Shown in pieces: positions 35,897 to 44,977 of a stretch of DNA of 64,000 bases. Origin of the DNA: CALMEC01 sp963765105 (lineage in GTDB: Bacteria > Actinomycetota > Thermoleophilia > Miltoncostaeales > Miltoncostaeaceae); NCBI GenBank assembly GCA_963765105.1, contig CAVXUW010000002.1:62001-126000 (forward strand). The letters are read 5' to 3'. Position 1 is the stretch's first letter, and each line of letters opens with the position of its first letter. The notes beneath the pieces are model-generated. The model searched no databases. It was not told where the DNA came from and saw nothing but the letters and a program-made list of their open reading frames with translations. Position numbers and translations under genes: made by a program.

Positions 35897-36099
35897 GCTT
35901 TGCGTTCGGTCGTCGTGATGTGAAGCGTGCCATGAAGCCGCCAGGTCGCACGAGGCGAGTTTGGCGAGGTGTCGCGCGGAACCTCGACGAACAGGTCATC
36001 GAAGCGGTAGCTGATCTGGGATCCGCGACCGGTGAGGCGCTCGTACAGTCCCTCGGCCAGGTCAGGCCAGGTATCGGGTGGGCGTGAGTCGGTGGACAT
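35893..36099 (-). CDS. Unknown small protein, first gene of the rhodopsin operon (68 aa)
   Basis: No family recognised. The start is ATG 36099 with an AGAAAGG ribosome site. The sequence opens with a helix (TWPDLAEGLYERLTGRG) and continues with two or three beta strands (SQISYRFDDLFVEVP, ATWRLHGTLHITT). This alternation resembles the strands of the next gene and may form a partner. It overlaps the 117-aa gene by four bases. The position directly behind the CarH-type operator region makes it the promoter-proximal gene of the light-controlled unit. Confidence 0.7.
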   Translation of the reverse strand: MSTDSRPPDTWPDLAEGLYERLTGRGSQISYRFDDLFVEVPRDTSPNSPRATWRLHGTLHITTTERKA

Positions 36100-36164
36100 G
36101 TCGAACCTTTCTGTGATGGATGTGATTCCGATTGCGCGTCTGACGAAGTGAAAACCGGCTGGAC

Positions 36165-36230
36165 TTGACGGGAGCGATCGATTCACGAAGAATGTGGACA
36201 GACACTGGACGTCTGTCTAGATTTTGTCAA
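36165..36230. promoter_or_regulatory. Divergent carH/rhodopsin promoter-operator region
   Basis: Three elements overlap. (1) A perfect inverted repeat GACAGAC (36197-36203) and GTCTGTC (36211-36217) around 7 bases. (2) On the minus strand, two direct repeats of TnGACA 11 bases apart: TTGACA (36230-36225) and TAGACA (36219-36214). They match the 11-bp-spaced TnnACA repeats known for CarH operators, and both resemble -35 boxes for the rhodopsin operon. (3) On the plus strand, TTGACG (36165-36170), a 17-base spacer, and AAGAAT (36188-36193) form a plausible carH promoter whose downstream edge is covered by the palindrome, predicting autorepression. Confidence 0.65.
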
Positions 36231-36241
36231 GGGGGAACGAG

Positions 36242-37132
36242 ATGGGTGAGAGTGGCGCGAACGACGCCGTTTCGATCGGAGCTCTCTCGCGCCAGTCCGG
36301 CGTGCGCGTGGACACCCTGCGCGCGTGGGAGCGCCGCTATCGCATCCTGACCCCGGAACGGAGCGTCGGTGGTCATCGACGGTATGCGGCAGGCGACGTG
36401 CGGCGGGTGCTGTGGTTGGCGAGCCGCGTGGCCGATGGGCAGCGCATCAGCGACGCCGTTGCGGCTCTCCGCTTCCTCGGCGGGGACGATCCCGACGCGG
36501 CGCATGCGGGGGCCGTTCGCTCATTGGTGGATGCGGCGATCTCCGGTGATGCCGCGGCAGTCCACGACAGCCTGGGCGCTGCGTTCGGGCTTCTCCCCGT
36601 CACACAGGTGTTCGACGCCGTCGTGTTTCCGGCTCTGGTGGAGCTGGGTGAGCGTTGGGCGGCGGGCGAGATGGCGATCGCGGCAGAGCATCTGCTCACC
36701 GCCGCGACGGTTGGCTGGCTGGCACGCCACACGCCTCCTGCTGGAGAAACTGGTGCGTCATCCGTAGTGGTGTTTTGCCCGTCGGGTGAGCGGCATGAGT
36801 TGGGCGCGATGGTGATCTCGTACCTCCTTCGCCAAGAGGGATTGGCGCCGGTCTATCTCGGCGCGGACACACCGCTTGTCGAAGCAGCCCGCCTGGCACG
36901 TCATCAGAACGCCCGCGCGGCGATCGCGGTCTGCACACTTCCGGACACCGCGTCCGATCTGATCGCGGAGCTCAATCACGCCGCGATCACCGGCACGTGG
37001 GTCCTCGCCGGGCCGGCCTTCGTCGATCGCACGGTGGATCTGCCGGGCGTCACGGTCTGGGGACCGAGGTGGGAGGATGCCGAGCGCGCTGCCGCTGCGC
37101 TGGCCGCTGGGGAAGCAGCCACCGCGACATGA
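36242..37132 (+). CDS. carH: CarH/LitR-type B12-dependent photoreceptor repressor (MerR family)
   Basis: Light-sensing transcription factor using adenosylcobalamin: in the dark the tetramer binds DNA, and light breaks the cobalt-carbon bond and releases it. The 296-residue protein has an N-terminal MerR helix-turn-helix (about 11-75, SIGALSRQSGVRVDTLRAWERRY). A four-helix cap carries the Wx9EH photoreceptor motif (W139, E149, H150), and a Rossmann-type B12 domain carries ExHxxG (E183, H185, G188). All signature residues for light sensing are therefore present. The ATG at 36242 has an AGGGGG ribosome site; the in-frame TTG at 36224 lies inside the operator repeats and is unlikely. It is divergent from the rhodopsin operon. 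Confidence 0.93.
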   Translation: MGESGANDAVSIGALSRQSGVRVDTLRAWERRYRILTPERSVGGHRRYAAGDVRRVLWLASRVADGQRISDAVAALRFLGGDDPDAAHAGAVRSLVDAAISGDAAAVHDSLGAAFGLLPVTQVFDAVVFPALVELGERWAAGEMAIAAEHLLTAATVGWLARHTPPAGETGASSVVVFCPSGERHELGAMVISYLLRQEGLAPVYLGADTPLVEAARLARHQNARAAIAVCTLPDTASDLIAELNHAAITGTWVLAGPAFVDRTVDLPGVTVWGPRWEDAERAAAALAAGEAATAT

Positions 37133-37266
37133 TCGGGAGTGCTTGCCCACGGAGCGGTGGCCGCCGCACCCGCCCTGGGCCGGCGGGTCGTGACCGCCCA
37201 TCGCGAGTGGGATTGACGTGCGTCGGGCGGCTGATGGTGGCGTACCTCTCTGCGGGTCGATCAGGC

Positions 37267-38728
37267 GCGTGAGGTCAACCGGCTGAGCCCGGCTCGGGTT
37301 GGACGACCGGCACAGTCGTCGTTCGCCGCCCGGGAGTAGGCGCTCGAGCCAGGCGGGGAGCCACCAGTTGGCGGTGCCGAGCAATTTCATCGTTGCCGGC
37401 ACGAGGACCATGCGGACGATTGTTGCGTCGATGAAGATGGCCGTCGCGAGGCCCATGCCGAACATCTTGGTGGACGGGTCGTTCCCGGCGACGAAACCGA
37501 GGAACACGGACACCATGATCATCGCTGCCGACGTGATGACCCGCGCCGTGGACCCGAGCCCGCGCACGATCGCCGAGTCGTTGTCGCCCGTGGCAAGGTA
37601 ATGCTCACGCACACGCGACAGGAGGAACACCTCGTAGTCCATCGACAGGCCGAAGGCGATCGCGAACATGAACATGGGGATGAACGAGACGATGGGAACG
37701 GCCGACTCCACACCGATCAGCGATGCGCCCCACCCCCACTGGAACACCATCACCATCACCCCGTAGGCCGCGCCAATGCTGAGCAGGTTCAGCAGCGCCG
37801 CCTTGATCGGCACAACGATCGACCGGAACACGAACACCAACAGCAGCATCGACAGACCGACCACCGCTGCGATGAACACCACGAGGCGGTCAGCCACCCG
37901 GTCGCTGGTATCGGCGAACACCGACACCTGGCCGCCGACGTAGGCCTGCGCGGGTGAGCCTGCGACGGCGGTGGGGATGACCTCGGCACGGATGCGCGCC
38001 AACGTGTCGCGTGTCGCGGCGTCTTGCGGAGCGCTCGTCGGGATCGCGACCAGCGACGCGTAACTGGAGCGGGTGTCGACGGTGGGTGCTTCGACCGAGG
38101 CGATCCCGCGGTCGGCGCTGAGCTCACGGCGCAATGACTCGACGGCTGTTGGGTCTCCGGCGGTGTCGACGGCGATCAACAGCGGGCCGTTGGTGCCCGG
38201 CCCGAACCCGGACGCAACTAGGTCGTAGGCGCGCCGTTCGGTACGATTTTCGGGGAGCGTGCCATCGTCGGGAGTACCCAAACGAAGCGCCAGCGCCGGG
38301 GCGGCCAGGGCAAGCAAAACAACGGTTGCGCCGACCGCGTACACCTTGGCGTGAGCGGTGACGTGGGTGCCCCACCGCTCCCAGCGTGGTGTGGCGTCGG
38401 CGGGGCGCCGGCGGCGGACCGAAAGCCGGTTGATCCAGGGGCCGGCCAACCGCAAGAGGGCGGGCAAGAGCGTCACCGAGGCGCTGACCATCAACAACAC
38501 AACGATCGAGATACCGATCCCTGCGGCGGTCAGAAATGGCAGCCCGGCGACCGCAAGCCCAAGAATCGAGACCAGGACGGTGCCACCCGCAAACACCACG
38601 GACCTCCCTGCCGTCGCCACGGCTTGTGCGATCGACGTGGTGATCTCCATCCCTTCGGCAAGGTGCTCGCGATGGCGTGACACCGCTCCAGTGGCTCTGC
38701 CCAAGGGGTCCGGCGAAGATTCGTTCAC
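37267..38728 (-). pseudogene. Truncated MMPL-family transporter (decayed copy)
   Basis: Closely resembles the intact MMPL at 40249-42426, sharing stretches such as GTPDDGTLPENRTERRAYDLVA, GSPAQAYVGGQ and SFIPMFMFAIAFGLSMDYEVFLLSRVREHYLATGDN. It begins only at the VSRHRE segment, so the first ~275 residues, including the first membrane helix and most of the first periplasmic domain, are gone. At the 3' end the frame runs past the expected end (after WWLPAWLERLLPGG) to 36758, antisense to carH; a one-base shift would give a natural stop near 37267. Loss of one end and a frameshift at the other indicate a pseudogene, although the remaining frame is still open. Confidence 0.75.
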
Positions 38729-38952
38729 GTTCCTGACCTCGCCCGCTTTCGGCGCCCATCGAAGCGGAGATCGAACTCAAAGTGGTCGAGCTGCTTTATC
38801 GAGAGCGACTCCTTGGAGGTGCTCCTCCTCCAGTATCCGAGGTGAGTGCGCAGCTGCGCGTGACCGGATCTCGGGCCCGCAAACTGCTCCTTGAGTGCCG
38901 GGATTGGCGTGCGCGGAGGGTTGGTGCCGCGCACGCCAGTCCCCAATCGGGC
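38729..38952. other. Intergenic remnant between MMPL fragment and hydrolase
   Basis: 224 bases where the missing 5' part of the MMPL copy would have been. No coding sequence with start signals is supported. It probably contains the deletion junction that truncated the copy. Confidence 0.35.
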
Positions 38953-40209
38953 CTAACGGTAGGTCGTCGCGTACCGGACGCCCGGGATGACGACAGCGCT
39001 CGGAGCCAGCCGGGCCCGTGCCGTCGCGTCGTCCTTCAGGGTGTCCTGCAGGAAGGCGGTGGACAGGTGGAGGATCACCCGGAGCGCGCGAGGCTTGTTC
39101 CAGGCCGGGTCGACACAGAAGAGCGGGCGAAACCAACGGGTTTTGAGCCACGGCTGGTCCTTGCAGGGCGACGTGAAGACAAAGTGCTCCGCGCCTTTCA
39201 GGGCGACCAGGCTCTTCGTCGGGCTCGCGACGTTGTCGTAGGTGAGCTTGGTGCCCCACCCATAGGGGGTGCCCGTGTCGGCGGTGCCCCCGATCGCCAT
39301 CGTCGGGACGGTGATCTTCGCAAGACCCGCCCGGTCGAACATGTAGGCGTCACCGGCCATCGGAATGATCGCCTTTACCCGCGGGTCGCCGGCCGACGGC
39401 CACAGGCCGCTCGGTGGTTGTGCCAGGCCCGCACGGACGGCCATCTTCCGTTCCATCGGAAGGATCGGATCGCAGAAGAAGGCCAGTGGCGACTTCTCCG
39501 GCAGGGCGCCGCAGCGGGAGCGATACGCCGTCATGTCGTATTGCGCCCCGGCGGCCGCCAGGGCCGTGTAGCCGCCATACGAATGACCGACCACGGCAAC
39601 CCGTGACATGTCGAGGAGACCCGCGAGCGTGCCGCCCGGTGCCGTGAGGCCCTCCGCGAAGTCGAGGGTCCGGGTGACGCTGCGCGGCCGGTCGATGAGC
39701 CCCTTCCAGAGTCCTTGGAACGTGGGGTCGAGCGTCTCGCGGTGCTCGGGTGCCACGACCACGAAACCGTGTGAGGCGTAGTGCTCCGTCAACACCGCGT
39801 ACGCGGCGGGGCTCAGGTGGAACCCGTGGGAGAACACGATCACCGGATACGGAGTCGCGCCGGCGACGGGAGCCGCGCCTGTCAGGGACCGGCCGAACGC
39901 GTAAAGCGGGCGGGTCGGTTTCCCGGTCCGGTCCTTGTTCTTCACGACGTATCGCGTTCTCTGCACAACCCCCGTGGGGATGACACCCGGGTACCAGACG
40001 TGGATGTCCATTCGCTCGCGCCGGGTCGCGTCGACCAGGCGCTGATAGCCCACGCCATGGGGTCCACGAGCCGAATAGCTGAGCGACGTTTCAGGTGCGG
40101 CTGCCACCGCCGACGGTTGGGCGCTCCCTGCCGATGCTCCGGTGCCGAGCGCGGCGAGCGCCACTCCGAACACCGCGAGCGGGGTCGACCATCTCTTGTG
40201 AACGATCAT
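38953..40209 (-). CDS. Secreted alpha/beta hydrolase (PAF-acetylhydrolase/dienelactone-hydrolase-like)
   Basis: Exported esterase or lipase, 418 residues. It has a signal peptide (IVHKRWSTPLAVFGVALAALGTGASAGSA), an oxyanion-hole region VIVFSHGFHLSP, the nucleophile elbow VGHSYGG with S210, and a likely acid and His in the C-terminal third (GGTADTGTPYG and GAEHFVF). Four cysteines in the second half may form disulfides. The ribosome site AAAGGAGAAGC precedes ATG 40209. It sits between an intact and a truncated MMPL gene on the same strand. MMPL proteins export lipids, so a lipid-ester substrate is a fair guess. Confidence 0.88.
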   Translation of the reverse strand: MIVHKRWSTPLAVFGVALAALGTGASAGSAQPSAVAAAPETSLSYSARGPHGVGYQRLVDATRRERMDIHVWYPGVIPTGVVQRTRYVVKNKDRTGKPTRPLYAFGRSLTGAAPVAGATPYPVIVFSHGFHLSPAAYAVLTEHYASHGFVVVAPEHRETLDPTFQGLWKGLIDRPRSVTRTLDFAEGLTAPGGTLAGLLDMSRVAVVGHSYGGYTALAAAGAQYDMTAYRSRCGALPEKSPLAFFCDPILPMERKMAVRAGLAQPPSGLWPSAGDPRVKAIIPMAGDAYMFDRAGLAKITVPTMAIGGTADTGTPYGWGTKLTYDNVASPTKSLVALKGAEHFVFTSPCKDQPWLKTRWFRPLFCVDPAWNKPRALRVILHLSTAFLQDTLKDDATARARLAPSAVVIPGVRYATTYR

Positions 40210-40248
40210 GCTTCTCCTTTTGTTGAGTGGAGGTGAGTGAGGGGGTAC

Positions 40249-42426
40249 CTAGTGCTGCTCGGGTGCGACGACCGGTGTCGCAGCCGGACTCGGCGTGGGT
40301 GTGGCCGTGCTTCCGGGCAGGATGCGGTCCAGCCAGGCGGGGAGCCACCAATTCGCACGGCCCATCAGGGTCATCGCGGCGGGCACGAGGATCATCCGGA
40401 CGATGGTGGCGTCGACGAAGATCGCGGTGGCGAGGCCCACGCCGAACATCTTCGTGGAGGGGTCGCTGCCGGCGACAAAGCCCAGGAACACCGACACCAT
40501 GATCATCGCGGCCGAGGTGATCACCCGACCGGTCGACGCGAGGCCACGGACCACCGAGGCGTGGTTGTCGCCGGTGGCCAGGTAGTGCTCCCGTACACGT
40601 GAGAGGAGAAACACCTCGTAGTCCATGGAGAGGCCGAAGACGATGGCGAACATGAACAGTGGAATGAACGAGACGATTGGCACCGTCTGCTCCACCCCGA
40701 TGAGCGACGCGCCCCAGCCCCACTGAAAGACCATCACCACCACGCCGTACGCGGCGCCGATGGACAGGAGGTTCAGCACCGCCGCCTTGATCGGTACAAG
40801 GATGGAGCGGAACACGAACACCAAGAGCAGGAACGAGAGGCCGACGACCGCCGCGATGAAGGCGGGCAGGCGGTCGGTCACGCGATCGCTCAGGTCGATG
40901 AAGTTCGCTGTTTGGCCTCCCAGGTAGGCGCGCGTGTCGGATCCGTCGAGCGCTTTCGGAACGACCTGGTCGCGCAGGCGAAGGAGCGTCTGGCGGGTGG
41001 TCGCGTCCTGGGGAGCGGTGGTCGGGATTGCGGTGATGGACGCGACGTCCGACCCGTCGTCGACGACCGGCGTCTCTACTGTCGCGATGCCCGGGTCACG
41101 CGACACGGCGTCTGCCAGCCCGGCAAGCGCCGCTCGGTCCTGTGCGCCGTCGACCGCGATAAGAAGGGGACCGTTGATCCCGGGTCCGAAGCCCGCCGCA
41201 ACGAGGTCGTAGGCCTGCCGCTCCGTGCGGGAGTCGGGCAACGTGCCGTCGTCGGGTGTGCCGAGGCGAAGCCCAAGAACCGGTGCCGACAGCGCGAGCA
41301 AGACCACGGTTGCGCCAACCGCATAACGCCGGGCGTGCCGTGCGACATGGTGGGCCCATCCCTCCCAGCGCGAGGTTTCGGCGCCCTCGGATCCGCGGCG
41401 GCGGACCCGGAGTCGATCGATGCGTGGCCCGATCAGGCCGAGAAGGCCCGGGAGCAGCGACACCGACGCGGTGACCATCAGCAGGACGACGACGGCGATT
41501 GCGATACCGGCAGCCGTCACGAAGGGTAGTCCGGTCACCGCCAACCCGAAGATGGAGACGAGCACCGTGCCGCCGGCGAACACCACGGTGCGGCCGGAGG
41601 TCGCGACCGCGTGCCCGATCGAGTCCTGGATGCTCATGCCCTGCGCCAGGTTCTCGCGGTGGCGTGACACAAGAAGCAGGGCGTAGTCGATCCCCACGCC
41701 AAGGCCGACCATCGCCGCCATCATCGTGGACCAGCTGGGGATCTCGATGAAGTGGCCCACCAGGGGGAGCAGGCTGATTCCGACCGCCAGTCCGAAGAGG
41801 GCGAGCATGATCGGCACCGCCATTGCGATCACCGATCCGAAGGCGATGAGCAGAATGATCGCCGCGATCGCGACGCCGGCCAGTTCGGCGAGACTGCCCT
41901 CGGGTTGCTCGAAGGCGAAGAAGAGCTCGCCGTTCGCCTCGATCTGCAGCGTGTCCCCGGCGGGTGCGCCCCGGGCAACTCCGAGCGCCTCCTTGAACCG
42001 GACGAGATCGCTGGCGTCGAGGTCGCGCTCAACGGGGTACTGGACCCGGATGAGCGCGACGCGCCCGTCGCGGGACACCGCCGCCGACGGATCGGAGGCA
42101 CCGCGCACCTTCGGGAGGGATGCAAACAGGCCGCGGACCTGGGCTGCGGCCTGCACTGCAGCTGAGGAGTTTGTGAACGTCACCCCCTCTCCACGCGGGG
42201 TAAGAACCACCTGGGCCGTTAGCCCGGCGCGCGCTGCGCCCGCCGAATCCAGAAGCTCAACGGCGGTCTGGGAGTCGCTGCCCGGAATGTTGAAGCGGTC
42301 TTCGAAGTCCCGGCCGAATGCTGATGCCGCGACGACCACGGCGGCTGCGACGACAAGCCACGCGCCGATGGTGATGAGCGGCCGCCGTGCGGCGAAGCGA
42401 CCAATTGAGAACAAGAGACGAGACAC
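40249..42426 (-). CDS. MMPL-family (RND) transporter
   Basis: Large inner-membrane exporter, 725 residues, of the MmpL/YdfJ class that moves lipids or hydrophobic compounds using the proton gradient. The first helix follows the start (VSRLLFSIGRFAARRPLITIGAWLVVAAAVVV). A periplasmic domain, five clustered helices with GIDYALLLVSRHREN, a second periplasmic domain and the second cluster with GLSMDYEVFLLSRVREHY follow: the classical repeat with the proton-relay Asp-Tyr pairs. The GTG at 42426 has a GGAGG site; the open frame before it lies in the divergent promoter. It ends in a Pro/Thr/Ala-rich tail. It is divergent from a two-component system that may control it. Confidence 0.92.
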   Translation of the reverse strand: MSRLLFSIGRFAARRPLITIGAWLVVAAAVVVAASAFGRDFEDRFNIPGSDSQTAVELLDSAGAARAGLTAQVVLTPRGEGVTFTNSSAAVQAAAQVRGLFASLPKVRGASDPSAAVSRDGRVALIRVQYPVERDLDASDLVRFKEALGVARGAPAGDTLQIEANGELFFAFEQPEGSLAELAGVAIAAIILLIAFGSVIAMAVPIMLALFGLAVGISLLPLVGHFIEIPSWSTMMAAMVGLGVGIDYALLLVSRHRENLAQGMSIQDSIGHAVATSGRTVVFAGGTVLVSIFGLAVTGLPFVTAAGIAIAVVVLLMVTASVSLLPGLLGLIGPRIDRLRVRRRGSEGAETSRWEGWAHHVARHARRYAVGATVVLLALSAPVLGLRLGTPDDGTLPDSRTERQAYDLVAAGFGPGINGPLLIAVDGAQDRAALAGLADAVSRDPGIATVETPVVDDGSDVASITAIPTTAPQDATTRQTLLRLRDQVVPKALDGSDTRAYLGGQTANFIDLSDRVTDRLPAFIAAVVGLSFLLLVFVFRSILVPIKAAVLNLLSIGAAYGVVVMVFQWGWGASLIGVEQTVPIVSFIPLFMFAIVFGLSMDYEVFLLSRVREHYLATGDNHASVVRGLASTGRVITSAAMIMVSVFLGFVAGSDPSTKMFGVGLATAIFVDATIVRMILVPAAMTLMGRANWWLPAWLDRILPGSTATPTPSPAATPVVAPEQH

Positions 42427-42580
42427 GCTGACCCTCCAGGCGGTGGTGTGGAACTGGGCACCGTGAGTGTCGTCGTGGGGACGTGTCCGCCGCATCGGCG
42501 TATCGGCTCGATTGGGCCTGGCCGATGGAACGGTTTGCATCTCCCACTTTCGGCCGATGGGGCACGGGCACCGTCCGGCC

Positions 42581-42586
42581 TACACT
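42581..42586 (+). promoter_or_regulatory. -10-like TACACT for the leaderless histidine kinase gene
   Basis: TACACT lies seven bases before the GTG at 42594, leaving no room for a ribosome site, so the message is probably leaderless. The same arrangement (TACACT, six bases, GTG) is seen at dinB. No convincing -35 box was found. Confidence 0.5.
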
Positions 42587-42593
42587 TCCTTTC

Positions 42594-43739
42594 GTGCGCA
42601 CCGCCCTACTGTCTTTCTGGAACGAGCCGCCGGTCGCCGACCCACCCCGGCGGGTCTGGCGTGACTGGGCGTTGGTCGCCCTCCTCGTGCCGGCAGCCGT
42701 CCTCGAGGTGATCCTCCGGGAGGACGTTACGTACCGCTGGGTGTCGTTCGTCGTGTGCTTGGCCGGGATGCCGTTTCTCCTCGTCCGGAGGACACACCCG
42801 CTCCTCGCAGTCGCCGTCACCTTTGGCGCAACGATCGTGATCGATATCCCGTGGCTACTGACCGGGTTCGACGGATTTGCGCCGGGTCTCTATACCTCGG
42901 CCTACGTGGTCGTGCTGGCGTACGCCCTCTTCCGGTGGGGCTCGGGCCGCGAGGCGCTCATCGGCTTCGGGATCATTCTTACGGCGGCGTTGATCAGCCT
43001 CGTCTTCGACTTCTCGACGCTCAGTGAGTCGATTACCGGGTTCACGCTCTTCCTCCTGATCATCGCCGCCGGTGCCGTAATGCGTTACCGCACACGCGCG
43101 CGGGTCAGTAAACGGGACGAGATGCGGGCCCGCGAGCGGGAGGGCCTTGCTCGCGACCTGCATGACACCGTGGCCCACCACGTGTCGGCGATCGCAATCC
43201 GGGCTCAGGCCGGGCTCGCGGTCGCGGGAACCGACCCGGCCGCGGCCACGGAGGCTCTCCGGGTGATCGACGCTGAGGCCTCCCGGACGCTCGCCGAGAT
43301 GCGCACGATCGTCTGTGGTCTCCGTGACGAAGAGCCGCTGGAGTTCGCCCCTCTGCCCGGCATCGCCGATGTCCACGGTCTGGCGCAGACCGCACCCGGC
43401 GAGGTCCCGGTGCGTATTTCGGTCGAGGGCGACTCCCGACGTGTGCCAGCGCCGGTCGCCGCCGCCGCCTACCGGCTTGTTCAGGAGTCTTTGACCAATG
43501 CCCGCCGCCATGCTCGGCGGGCGAGTCAGATCGATGTGCGGGTCCGAACCGGCGACGATGCCGTGACTGTGGAGGTCACGGACGATGGGGACGCTTCGGT
43601 GCGCCACGGGGCAGGGTATGGGATCGTCGGGATGATGGAACGCGCGGAAGCGCTCGGTGGAACCTGTGTGGTCGGTCCGCGGGCAGATCGGGGGTGGGCC
43701 GTGATCGCAGTGCTGCCCCTTAAGGGAGCGTCGGCATGA
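42594..43739 (+). CDS. Sensor histidine kinase (NarL/DesK type, HisKA_3)
   Basis: Membrane sensor, 381 residues from GTG 42594. Six hydrophobic segments (about 22-190) form the input region. The dimerisation/phosphoacceptor helix has GLARDLHDTVAHHVSAIAI with the phosphorylated His in DLHD, and the ATPase domain has the N-box VQESLTNARRHARR and the G-box GYGIVGMMERAEALGG. The ATG/GTG codons further upstream in the open frame lie in the divergent promoter. The last four bases overlap the response regulator start (ATGA). Confidence 0.92.
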   Translation: MRTALLSFWNEPPVADPPRRVWRDWALVALLVPAAVLEVILREDVTYRWVSFVVCLAGMPFLLVRRTHPLLAVAVTFGATIVIDIPWLLTGFDGFAPGLYTSAYVVVLAYALFRWGSGREALIGFGIILTAALISLVFDFSTLSESITGFTLFLLIIAAGAVMRYRTRARVSKRDEMRAREREGLARDLHDTVAHHVSAIAIRAQAGLAVAGTDPAAATEALRVIDAEASRTLAEMRTIVCGLRDEEPLEFAPLPGIADVHGLAQTAPGEVPVRISVEGDSRRVPAPVAAAAYRLVQESLTNARRHARRASQIDVRVRTGDDAVTVEVTDDGDASVRHGAGYGIVGMMERAEALGGTCVVGPRADRGWAVIAVLPLKGASA

Positions 43740-44395
43740 GCGTTCGCGTGCTCGTCGCCGACGACCAGGAGATCGTCCGCACCGGCCTCGCGATGATCCT
43801 CGACGCTCAGGAGGGTATCGAGGTCGTCGGGCAGGCCGCCGACGGCAGCGAGGCCGTTGAGCTGGCTCGCCGCCTTCGACCAGACGTCTGCCTGTTCGAT
43901 ATTCGCATGCCGGTGATGGACGGCGTGGAAGCCACCCGCCGGCTCGCCGGTCCGGACGTCACCGACCCCATGGCAGTCGTCGTCATCACCACCTTTGACC
44001 TCGACGAGTACGTCCACGCGGCCCTCAAGGCGGGGGCCCGCGGCTTCCTCCTCAAAGACGCCGGTCCGGAGCTTCTCGTTCAGGCCATCCACGCCGCCGC
44101 GAGCGGCGACGCGCTGATCGCCCCCAGCATCACCGCGCGCCTGCTCTCCACCTTCGCCGACTCCGGTGGCGCGGCCCCCGCCCAGCCGCGGGAACCGCTG
44201 ACCGAGCGTGAGGAGGAGGTCCTGGCGACCCTCGCCCGGGGCCGCACGAACACCGAGATCGCCGAGGAACTGTTCATCAGCCTCAGCACCGTCAAAACGC
44301 ACGTCGCCAGCCTCATGGACAAACTCGGGGCCCGAAACCGTGTGGAGATCGCCATCTGGGCCCACGAAACCGGCCGCGCGGACTCCGCAACCTAA
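43736..44395 (+). CDS. NarL/LuxR-family response regulator
   Basis: 219 residues. The receiver domain has the acidic pair D9/D10, the phospho-acceptor D55 in CLFDIRMP, Thr in VVITTFD and Lys in LLKDAG. The output domain is a LuxR helix-turn-helix: LTEREEEVLATLARGRTNTEIAEELFISLSTVKTHVASL. It is coupled to the kinase by an ATGA overlap. The divergent MMPL exporter is the most obvious candidate target, as such pairs often control envelope stress or efflux genes. Confidence 0.95.
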   Translation: MSVRVLVADDQEIVRTGLAMILDAQEGIEVVGQAADGSEAVELARRLRPDVCLFDIRMPVMDGVEATRRLAGPDVTDPMAVVVITTFDLDEYVHAALKAGARGFLLKDAGPELLVQAIHAAASGDALIAPSITARLLSTFADSGGAAPAQPREPLTEREEEVLATLARGRTNTEIAEELFISLSTVKTHVASLMDKLGARNRVEIAIWAHETGRADSAT

Positions 44396-44977
44396 GGAAC
44401 GCAAGTGCGCCGGCCGATTGGCGGGGGCCAACGCCCCCCGCCAGGGCTGGGAGGCTGGACGTTCGTGGGTTCGGTCACTCGACCGGCCTCGCTCGCCGCC
44501 CCACCGGCCGACGCAAGGCGGCCCGAGATGAACCTCGAATATGGCCGACCAGTCGTGTCGGTACTTACCCGAGGGTGGGCCGGGATGCACACGGATGCGT
44601 GCGCCCATCAGCGACAGGAAGATGACGACAATAAATGCGTCAGTTGAGAGAGGTTCGTGAGCCTGATGATGCGGTCGGCAGGCGGGGAGGGGAGTTGGTG
44701 GGAATGGTCGCGACCGACAACGCATCGTCATCCGTATTGGGCGCCCGCTCCGGTGCGTCGCCGGCGAGCGATTCAGACACCAACGGGGCGGACCAGAGGT
44801 CAACACCGGTCCCTCGATCCACTGACGTGCGGTGATCGTCCTCGGGCTATTCGTCGGCGTCGACGGAGCCCCAGTGGGACGTGGTGTCCACGCATTGGGC
44901 AGCGTGAGCGAACGCACCGCACATGGGGCGCCCTGATCGGTTCTGGTCACGCGTCCGGTTCGGACGAGTAGCGCGCC
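44396..44977. other. 582-bp region with no supported gene
   Basis: Several short open frames on both strands are typical GC-rich shadows without ribosome sites or conserved patterns. No strong hairpin or repeat was noticed. Part of it should hold the promoter of the winged-helix gene at 44978. Confidence 0.4.
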
